NCBI GenBank assembly: GCA_964035545.1
Contig: OZ037768.1
Span: forward strand, 22,782,819 to 22,842,818
Direction: 5' to 3'
From: Bugula neritina
Lineage: Eukaryota > Bryozoa > Gymnolaemata > Cheilostomatida > Bugulidae
DNA length: 60,000 nt
Part shown: positions 52,101 through 60,000 of the stretch, piece after piece
Position numbering within the stretch: position 1 is the first letter of the stretch
How the letters are laid out: each line of letters opens with the position of its first letter
Program-made: the position numbers and the translations under genes
The notes under the pieces: model-generated
What the model was told of the DNA's origin: nothing
Databases searched by the model: none
The model's input: only the letters and a program-made list of their open reading frames with translations

Positions 52101-54569
52101 TTTGGAGTACTTGCTAAAAGCGGTGACTAGTCAATATCCCGAAGGCCCATTAAGGTCTATTAGCCCGAATGATGTTATTCAATAAAATAAAATTGTTTTT
52201 AATTTTATCTTTTAAGCCTACATGTTTCACGTTGAAACCTGCTAGTCAAATACTTTCAGACCAATGGACCTTCGGACCAATGGATCTACGGACCAATGGA
52301 CCTACGAAATATTGACCCATCTATGATATAAGTATTGACTTGACTTAATGCTACTTTGGCCCAGTTTTTGGTACATCTTAATGCAAGTGCGAGTAAATAA
52401 ATAAAGTGGAGAGGAGCCAACTCCAAGTGTGATCAGCCTTAAAACTGTTTTATGAGTCTATTTATAGTTTTAAAGCTTTCAATCTTTTGATAAAATACCT
52501 AATACCAGATACCATGAGTCATCTTTATTCTCTGCTTTCAGTTGCACACAGTATCGATTTGAATATGGCTATAATATAGTATTGTAGTGTGTAATATATC
52601 CATGGATTATGGTATAACATAGCCTGGGCTCACAGGAAGCAATCACAGTCCTGTGGGTCTAGTATCTCATACATTGTGTTAAGTTGAGGGATCAGGCTCC
52701 GCTAAGGTCGTAGCTGCTACTGTGTGACTTATGTATCATGATACTAGTGTCATCTGAGCTAAAATCTATAGCCTGGTTTACCATTTGGTATTCTCACAGG
52801 GGTTGTGACTAAACAAACATGAGTTTATAATCTGTACACAGTATTCGCTAACGGCTTCCATATTGTATTATAAATATATGTTTTATAATGACATATGATA
52901 ATCATACAACACAATGTTTGTGTGTAATTCAATGCCCTAAAATTTTTCGTGAGCATAGTAATACTGTTTTGTGCTATAATATAATGCAATAAATAGTATA
53001 AAATTTGCTAACGTGTGTATTGTGTGTCTCATGTTTATGCTTTGGTTATATTACATTCATTATGATTATATTACATTCACTGTGACCACATTACATTTAC
53101 TATAACTGTATGACATTGACTATGATTATATTACATCCTGTATGGTTATATTACATTATATTACATCCTGTATGGTTATATTACATTATATTACATCCTG
53201 TATGGTTATATTACATTATATTACATCCTGTATGGTTATATTACATTATATTACATCTTGTATGTCTCATTTCCAGGCGTTCAGTTTGTACGAGGATGAG
53301 ATTAGTGACAGCAAGGCCCAGCTCTCGGCCATCTACCTCATCATTGCTACGTTTGAACAAATGGGAATATTCAGTGAAGAGAACCATGAGCCACTGCGTA
53401 CTAAGTGTGCCCTGGCAGCATCGAAGCTACTAAAGAAACCAGATCAGTGTAGGGCTGTCGCTGCCTGTTCACATCTGTTTTGGTCTGGGAAGATTAATGG
53501 AGAAGAGGTAATGAAATTTTAGTTTCTGTGTTTTTATGATAGCATTGGACCAAACGGTGCCACTGGCCTGGCCTTACTGATACCGGTCCAAGAAAGGCAT
53601 ACTATTGTGTCTGACTTCAGTAGATATGTTACAGAGATGACTCTTATAGTTGCCTATCCTGGCATTTCACTCAGTAACGCTGCTCATTGAAATTACATGT
53701 TTTGGGATTTGAACCCTTATTTTTATTATATTATGTAGTATATAATACATTTCATTATATTATATATTGTATTATACATTTCATTATATTATATTATATA
53801 TTTCATTATATTAATTTCGTACTCAGAATATGCAATGTCATTGAATGTTGGTAAGAAATTTCATTAGTTGCACCACTTCAGTGAATCTGCCCATCACCTG
53901 GTAACACTGGTTGCAAGTGTCAATCTTCACATTTTAGTGTGTGTGTCTTTGTCATTCAACAAGCTCTAAATACTTTTGTACAATGTTTTTATGTTGCCAT
54001 GGTGACTGTTGCAGATGCATGATGGGAAGAGAGTTTTAGAGTGCCTGAAGAAAAGTCTGAGGATAGCCAATCAGTGCATGGATAGCTCAGTGCAAGTTCA
54101 GCTATTCGTCGAAATTCTTGACCATTACATCTTTGTTTACGAGAAAGGAAACGATCAGGTAACGTAGTCTATTAATAGATTTGATGCTATGTTTAGCATC
54201 TCTGCTCCAGACAGCAGATTACTATATTCTACGTACGACGTGCTATTGATTTAGTTGGGTTACGTAACGGTACAGACGGCAATTAGTACACACGTACTTC
54301 CTCAACATCTGGCTAGATTCGTTCTGAATAGTAGATAGTAGATTTGCTTATTCTATGGCCAAAAGATCTACTTTGTAACTATTTCGTGTTTTCAGGTCAC
54401 AATGCAACTGCTAAACGCCCTCATCTCTAAGATTAGGGAGGAGCTTCCAAACTTAGAGGCCAATCAGGACACAGAGCAGATTAATAAGCATTTCCAGAAT
54501 ACTATGGATAGACTTAGAGCTAGAGTTGAGTCTCAGGAAGAACCCAGCTATGATGGCCTTGAACTCTAA
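43164..54569 (+). CDS. VPS35: Retromer subunit VPS35
   Basis: Seventeen exons: 43164-43166, 43385-43480, 43956-44052, 44574-44697, 45073-45258, 45629-45842, 46049-46132, 46909-47018, 47601-47697, 47776-47924, 48352-48559, 49207-49362, 49718-49840, 50074-50253, 53277-53507, 54015-54158 and 54396-54569; 791 aa, the normal length. Exon 1 is only the ATG, followed by GTGAGT. VPS35 is the alpha-solenoid core of retromer, which recycles cargo from endosomes. [13 protein letters not shown] and SFQMKRCL match the family N-terminus. PRLYLL (105-110), the VPS26-binding motif, is intact, as are [30 protein letters not shown] and YEGL-like YDGLEL at the C-terminus. AATAAA is at 54664-54669. Several introns are made of tandem repeats and three junctions have duplicated splice sites. 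Confidence 0.97.
43890..43960. repeat. Duplicated acceptor of VPS35 exon 3
   Basis: GCTACTTATTACTCTATTGT plus AGGAT occurs twice, with junctions at 43917/43918 and 43955/43956 (38-bp shift). Only the second continues into the VPS35 frame. Confidence 0.85.
45814..45970. repeat. 39-bp tandem copies of the VPS35 exon 6 end and donor
   Basis: GAGTATATTGATATACCTAC plus ATTCAAAAAGGTGAGCTCT is present three times and once in diverged form, with donor positions 45843, 45882, 45921 and about 45960. 39 bp is 13 codons, so use of a later donor would add [13 protein letters not shown]-type repeats in frame. Confidence 0.9.
47006..47100. repeat. (GTCT)n with duplicated VPS35 exon 8 donor
   Basis: After the exon 8 donor (47018/47019) comes a GTCTGTCTGTCT tract, then CTCTCATCAGCAGGT is repeated, giving a second junction at 47090/47091, 72 bp downstream. 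Confidence 0.8.
49376..49680. repeat. About 25-bp AT-rich minisatellite filling VPS35 intron 12
   Basis: Units of CATTCCTTTTATTATTATAT plus ATTAT begin right after the exon 12 donor (49362/49363) and fill most of the intron. Confidence 0.9.
49845..50068. repeat. Minisatellite filling VPS35 intron 13
   Basis: ATACTACATGCTATACTGCG plus TGCT units run from the donor (49840/49841) to within about 10 bp of the exon 14 acceptor (50073). Confidence 0.9.
51157..51430 (+). mobile_element. tRNA-derived SINE copy with expanded tail
   Basis: A tRNA-like head (TCTAGGGGTTAGAGG ... GGGTTAAAACTCC) is followed by GGTGATGTCAAGGAAAGCAT and CTTAGCCTGAATT. In the tail, GGGGTTCTCACA is expanded into a small tandem array (about 51325-51415). 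It lies in VPS35 intron 14. Confidence 0.75.
52690..52835 (+). mobile_element. Diverged SINE copy, 3' part
   Basis: TAGCCTGGTTTACCATTTGG, TTCTCACAGGGGTTGTGACT and AAACAAACATGAGTTTATA match the tail blocks of the other copies. The head is too diverged to define. Confidence 0.55.
53110..53262. repeat. 30-bp minisatellite just before VPS35 exon 15
   Basis: Five units of TTACATCCTGTATGGTTATA plus TTACATTATA end about 15 bp before the exon 15 acceptor (53276). Confidence 0.92.
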
Positions 54570-56137
54570 GCTGCCAGTAAAAAGAATTTTATACTGTTTG
54601 CTCTCCATACACTATTCCATTATATGGTTTTTTATTTATCTTCATTATTATGTGGTATTCTGCAATAAACTTATCTGGTGATTTTTATATAATCTTTGCA
54701 TTTTGCTATGCAGATAAAGTTATCATGGAAACTTAATAATTGAACTATTGCTATCATTAACAACACCCAGTTAGTTCCATTGTAGCTTTACCTTACATTA
54801 CCCTGTAGTGTAAGAAAATTAGTTTTGATTATTTAGCTTCACTTGGTCAGTATTAAATAAAGACAACAGAATATTGTATCCTTCCTAATGTTCAATAAAT
54901 ATATACACATCACTTGAAATGTTCCAAGTCATTAGTTCCACATCAAATTTACAATCCAATTTCTCAATTGCATTCTATTTTATTTATTTAATAGTTTCTT
55001 TCATAAATTTAACTTATGCAAGAAATGTGTCCCTTGACTAAGCTAAGATGCTACTACATCTATGTAGATAATAAAAAAAATGCACTTGAATAGTTAATTA
55101 ATAACTATATAGTAGCAATCGCCATTTATTTCTAAAGTGCATGATTATTAGTACCATGTAATTCTTGTCAAGAGATCAAGCATATTAATGTAATAAGTCA
55201 GTTGCTATTAAAACATATATTTTGTTGAATATTTTACATTGATGGCCAGCAAACTGCGTTAGCTGTAATCATTCTACAGTTGAAGGGAGAATGTCAACAG
55301 ATGCTGCCATTTCGTTTGCCTTCTTGTCCAAGTGAAAACAATACAGTCAGCATTTGTTTGGGTCAGCAATGTTCAGTCATCTAGTTAAATCAATATACAA
55401 ACGACACACTATATAATATTGTCATCCTGTACTGTAGAGTGGAGTCTATATTATACTGTCTCAGGTATATAATGCAACTTAACTCAATCAATAAACCTTT
55501 CAAACGTATCATTGATATCAAAAAGAAGATTTGCTTGTTTACTTGTAATCAATAGTTTGGGATAATAAAGTGGGTGTAGAATGTAGATGTGTCATAGGTG
55601 CTTAGAAATATTATTATAGTAATTATGCTTGTTTTGTGGTGACTATCCAATACTTTTGCTTTTTTAACTTAAAACAATACATATTTGCCAAAACTGTTGA
55701 AATAGAAAAATCTTTCAGTGCTTGAGCATTTTTTAAATTGTTTTATTGACAGTTTAGTTATTTGTTTGACATCAAGGGCTTTCTACATTGCCTAATAGTG
55801 ATCCGGGTTTAATTCAAATGTCAAAAAGTTTATTACTGCCGAAAAACTTCCAATAAATATTTAACAAGTTTTTTTGCATTTTAAGCAGTTGAAGGCAAAA
55901 GCTTTAAAGTATTTTTTGTCAAAAAATTAAATAAATGCAATTTAATTATTACAAATATATTACTTTATCATGTGATAATTATATTACAACTTCCAACACA
56001 GAGACAATAAATGCTGAAAGCTATAATACTGTTAAACAATAAGATGTGTCAAATAAAGAGAGAAATAGAGGTGAAGTCTCCAATACAAATACCGCACTCT
56101 TTGGGGACTCAAAGTTATTAATAGCAATTATTGAACC
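54570..56137. other. VPS35 3' flank, no gene seen
   Basis: AT-rich unique DNA. No reading frame, RNA or strong repeat is recognised apart from the VPS35 3' UTR. Confidence 0.5.
54664..54669 (+). terminator. Candidate VPS35 polyadenylation signal
   Basis: AATAAA 95 bp after the VPS35 stop codon, within an AT-rich 3' UTR. Confidence 0.6.
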
Positions 56138-58881
56138 ATGGACGCTATCATATCACATGGTAATCGACAGCATAATGCTTTGCTTTCTGTTGGCAGCATT
56201 ATTATTGATTTCATCAAGGGCTTGAATACAGCATTGATATACATGCTGTTGTACTGCTGCGTTTGTTCCATTGGAGGGAGGTACGTTCTGGAGAGTAGTT
56301 TTCCTATCAGAATAGAAAATGTAAAATATCCAACAGGTAAATAAAATACCTATAACTCTTTATACAGATAAAAATATATAAATCTTATATAAAAGGTGAT
56401 AATTATTGTATCTCTCAAGTTGTGTTCTCTTTAAAATATTTGTTCAAATTTGCTTGACTACAAGGTGTTGAGTCTGATATAGTCTGTGATACAAACTTGT
56501 CATATAAAATAACGTTACTGTTGAAACTTAAAAAGGTGTGCTTTATTAAATATTTTACGATAGACACATCCTAAATGTTACATGAAATCTCCATCACATG
56601 CTAAGTTATAGAAAGGCTTGCATGAAATTTTTTGTCATAGAGAAAGAGATTGGCTAGAAATTTGAGATAATTCTATGTTCAAGCAGCAACAAGCTATAGG
56701 TACACTGGGAGTCTTTTTGTACTGTTCCTCTATGATAGTTAAGCTTGCGAGTTGAAAGATTTAAAACACTGCGACAAATATCTCGAAGTTCCATGAACTT
56801 GCATATAAAACTGTATATAGAAGTGTATATAAACTTGTATATATAGCTGCATATATTATAGTTGTATATAGAGCTGTATTAAAAACTGTATTTGAAACCG
56901 CATATAAAGCTGCATATAGAACTGTATATGCAATGCATATGCAACTTTATATAAAAGTATATAATATGCTGTTGCACAGGTATAAAGGTTTTATACATAC
57001 TATACATGGGCTTACATGCAATCTAAAGGGAGGGCTGTAGTCCAGTGGGTAGAAAGAAGCACTATAGTTTAACACAACACAAGTAGTGTAGATCCTATCT
57101 CAACAGGTAATTTTAATAAGGGCGTCCAGTAATATTTGTGTCTGCAGTGACAATTATGATTCCCAGACTATCGCATGGTAAAAGGAACATGTGGATTGAG
57201 TTCATCTTGGTATCATGACCACCAGGCTAGGGTTCTCCCAGGGGGTGTGGCTAACAAACCAGGTGTATGGGACATGCGTGAAAAGGGGTAGTGCAGAGTT
57301 GCGAGTCTTTCATGCTGTTTCCAATTTTAATATTTATCAAAAGTGTATATTTTTGATTTCCTAATAACTCATATACACCTTATAACTAAAAATTCGAAAG
57401 TATATGAGTAATTATATTTATATTATATTTTATTAAAAAAGAAGATCTAATATATTACACTCATAATTCTTGTAGTCTAGATGTTTGAAAAGATAAGAGA
57501 GATTTCATTGCTATAAGGCGTAGGTTTTTTGGTCTGGTGCATAAAATTTTAAATAAAAACCTATTTTTTCAACAGTTATTGAAGTTCATGGTCTGTTATA
57601 ATGTGTAACAAGTAAGCTATTTCAAACAACCAGCTTCTTGTTATGTTTGTTTTAAATAATTTTCTTATATCAAGATTTCCTTCACATACATTTAACATGT
57701 GAGTGTGCGTGTTTGTGCGTGTGTGTAATTCTAAAAAGTTATGTTAAAGGAAACATGACTATTATTTTATGTTTCTAAAATAATATTGCAGTTGTACACA
57801 GCCTAATATTTTGATATGTATAACTTGATATTCAATATTTAAATGTATTATATCTAAAACTGAAACCTTCAAAGCATGTCCCACGCCAAGCCTTTCAGTT
57901 CTCACATATGCCATGTATTTAAATGATTGTATTGATTTCACAGCTACACCTAGACACATTAGCTTCATAGACATGATACAATTATGCTGAAAGGACAATA
58001 ATTAAAATTGCTTTAACTATATTACACTTAGAATTGGAATATAATTATATATGAGGAGAGCATTGAGAAATTCTGGTGTATATGACAAGTAGGTAATTCA
58101 ATCTGCACGATTATATTGATTCGTCATTGATCTCTTCTAGACAGAGAATGTGGAGGTCATGTGGAAGTGAAATATTATAACTTTAGTCAATATAATACGT
58201 TATATAATATCTACTGTGCTGAAACCTGAATACTTTAATGCATGATAAGACAAATTTAGGTTGGAATTAAAAAAATTACTTTCTTCATTTAAGCTCCTGG
58301 TTAATTTTTGTCTAGTGTAAATTAGCAACTTCAACTTCAATGTTTGGTGAAACAAATAAACCATGGATCTTGAACCTAAAGCTCTTTCAATTATCTCAAT
58401 ATAATCAATGGCCATATTTTCTGTTGACCTTTGTGTCTTTATAAATATGCTGTCAGCATTGCCAAAATAGGGATTTTGTACATCAGAAAAACAAAATTAA
58501 AAACTATAATTATAAGCATCAACTAGTTTAAAGCTAAATTTTATTTCTATTTATATTGATAATGATTGCACAGCTGTATGGTGTATGTGAGGCATATTCT
58601 TTAGCATTCAGTTCCACAGATGTACTTTGAGGGGGGCATTGATCACCAGCCTATAAACACTTTATTTATAGAACTACTCTACAAAATCTGTCCAGCACTT
58701 TCTTCTATGCAATCAATATGATGTCTTTCGGTATGGATTTTAGCTCAAATGCAAAGTGCAGGATTATACAATATCTGCGTTCTGATCCTCTTACTTAATT
58801 TGTTTTGTAGCCTGGCAGCAGTGGTTTGGGCTCTTGACGTCAAAGAGATATAGACCTGAGGCTACTTTATTACCGACTTGA
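56138..58881 (+). CDS. Candidate two-exon gene, small membrane protein (unrecognised)
   Basis: This gene is not recognised. Exon 56138-56336 starts in a good context (AACCATGG) and ends at a GTAAAT donor in phase 1. Exon 58811-58881 follows a TTTGTAG acceptor in the matching phase and ends at TGA. The joined product would be 89 aa: a polar start, a hydrophobic stretch at about residues 30-52 (ALIYMLLYCCVCSIGG) that could be one membrane helix, then a basic/aromatic tail (WQQWFGLLTSKRYRPEA). The 2.5-kb intron contains a SINE. Support is the matched phases, start context and hydrophobic segment only. It may instead be chance ORFs in AT-rich DNA. Confidence 0.27.
57028..57275 (+). mobile_element. 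Diverged SINE copy
   Basis: A tRNA-like start (CTGTAGTCCAGTGGGTAGA) is followed by AAGGGCGTCCAGTAATA and a tail AGGGTTCTCCCAGGGGGTGT plus GGCTAACAAAC, in the same order as the other copies. Confidence 0.55.
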
Positions 58882-59165
58882 GTATTAAAGAATTGCTAAA
58901 AGCTGCTAAAAGGCCAAGTAAGTGCAATTTCTGTGAAACACCCCTTCATTCTGATACAGTTTACATTATTACAGTTGAGCGGAATAAAAAGCAAAATTAT
59001 TATAATAATCAAAATACAAATTATTTTTATAATAGATTGTATTGCAGCACATGTTTTGTGCTAGAAAAATTATCTAGCAATTTTAAAAATAACATCAATG
59101 AAAAACAAACTCAATGTGTGGTTTGGGTTAAGCTGCAATGGCCCCAAGTCTATGTTATGAGCTAA
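58860..59165 (+). other. Cys-rich open frame without ATG
   Basis: An open frame of about 100 codons has two CxxC pairs, CNFC and CSTC, about 33 residues apart, like a zinc ribbon. The middle is Asn/Lys/Tyr-rich. No ATG begins it (the first start-like codon is TTG) and no strong splice acceptor precedes it in frame. It could be an exon of an unidentified gene, a relic, or chance. Confidence 0.2.
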
Positions 59166-59920
59166 CAAAGCAGCTAAGGCTATTTTTAGCAATGTGGAAT
59201 TATTTTAATATAAATATTTGCATATTTATGGAGTAATAATGTTGTTGACTCATCATCTAGACATGCTTTGTGGTTGTCGAATAAAATAGTTTACCATTTT
59301 AATTTTTGTAACCGGGCAAGGAGTTATCTACCCAGCATGACAACATCAGAAAAACAAAAACCATCATTTGTAATGATTTAACTGATCATTAAATACCAGT
59401 AATCAAAACCCGCATTTTAATAGAGAAAATAACTCCCATCTTGTATTTTATGCTTATGATAATCTAATTTAATCATATATTGATTAATTAATGAAATTGC
59501 TTTTATATAAACTTAGTAACATATCACTGTAAGTCTGCAACAAGTCTTTGTAGAATGCCTTGAAGTTGTGAATAAATCGATTTTGGAGTTTCACAAGGCG
59601 AAAATGTAATTAAAATGCCAATAGCCCACACAACAGACTGAACCAATTGCTTTTATACTGCTACTATATATTTTGTAAAGTGCATGCAGTTTGTAGTTTT
59701 ATGTAATCAAGCCTGATGTACTGATGTGCTTGACAGATATTCAAGTTTTCTGAAAGTCAAAATCTGTTGCTGCATGTGTGAAAAATTTCCTGAAGAATGA
59801 AATATAATAACATTTCACTGAACACTGTCTACAGTGACTTGGGATTATAGGGTATATAGAGCAATTAGTCATGAACACATAAATATATATGCTATAAATC
59901 TGTGTATCCTTTCTTGTAGT
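59166..59920. other. 5' flank of the innexin gene
   Basis: AT-rich DNA ending in a clear acceptor (TCCTTTCTTGTAG at 59907-59919) one base before the innexin ATG, so at least one 5' UTR exon lies further upstream. Two GGAGTTATCT-type motifs occur at about 59320 and 59430. Confidence 0.5.
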
Positions 59921-60000
59921 ATGGCGTTGCTAGAAGCTTTGTATCCTCTGACGGAAGTTTCCAGATTCAGACGACGATATGACGATGACTTTATAGACCG
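59921..60000 (+). CDS. Innexin gap-junction protein, N-terminus (partial)
   Basis: The first 26 codons are visible before the window ends: MALLEALYPLTEVSRF then RRRYDDDFIDR. Innexins begin with a short cytoplasmic segment that ends in a basic/acidic DDDF[IV]DR stretch directly before the first membrane helix, and this matches well. Innexins form intercellular gap junctions and hemichannels in protostomes. The ATG is one base after a splice acceptor, a normal arrangement for a gene with a 5' UTR intron. The assignment rests on this short segment only. Confidence 0.72.
   Translation, partial: MALLEALYPLTEVSRFRRRYDDDFID

Overview
This is a gene-dense, AT-rich animal nuclear DNA window with short introns and very many tandem repeats. 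Five genes can be reconstructed exon by exon, nearly all with GT/AG junctions and consistent phases, and two more run off the edges. The right-edge gene starts like an innexin, which points to a protostome. The tRNA-derived SINEs and a dispersed GGAGTTATCT-like motif would suit a mollusc or other lophotrochozoan; that placement is inference, not proof.

Layout: (1) about 343-856, minus, first coding exons of a ubiquitin-like-domain protein (UBL7-like), leaving the window to the left. (2) 2332-6372, plus, mitochondrial processing peptidase beta, 8 exons. (3) 7027-13814, minus, a complete clan-3 (CYP3A-like) cytochrome P450, 12 exons. (4) 13815-17846, intergenic, holding a 1.3-kb DNA transposon with 23-bp terminal inverted repeats and a large (AT)n block. 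(5) 17847-27358, minus, a calpain with a myristoylation-type N-terminus and no visible penta-EF-hand domain, 11 exons. (6) 28426-41533, minus, a ClC-7-type lysosomal chloride/proton exchanger, 20 exons. (7) 43164-54569, plus, the retromer core subunit VPS35, 17 exons, the first being only the ATG. (8) 54570-59920, mostly non-coding, with one weak two-exon small-membrane-protein candidate. (9) 59921-60000, plus, first coding exon of an innexin.

The genes are unrelated housekeeping, detoxification and trafficking genes, not an operon or cassette. ClC-7 and VPS35 are divergent and both serve the endolysosomal system; the left-edge gene and the peptidase are also divergent.

The most striking structure lies in the introns. 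More than a dozen minisatellites or short tandem duplications touch an exon boundary, and in at least nine cases the repeat unit contains the splice site itself, so the real 5' or 3' splice site is followed or preceded by copies of itself. A SINE family with an intact 13-bp target-site duplication and the transposon with a near-perfect internal palindrome are the other notable items. I saw no CRISPR array, no prokaryotic genes, no rRNA and no convincing functional tRNA gene.
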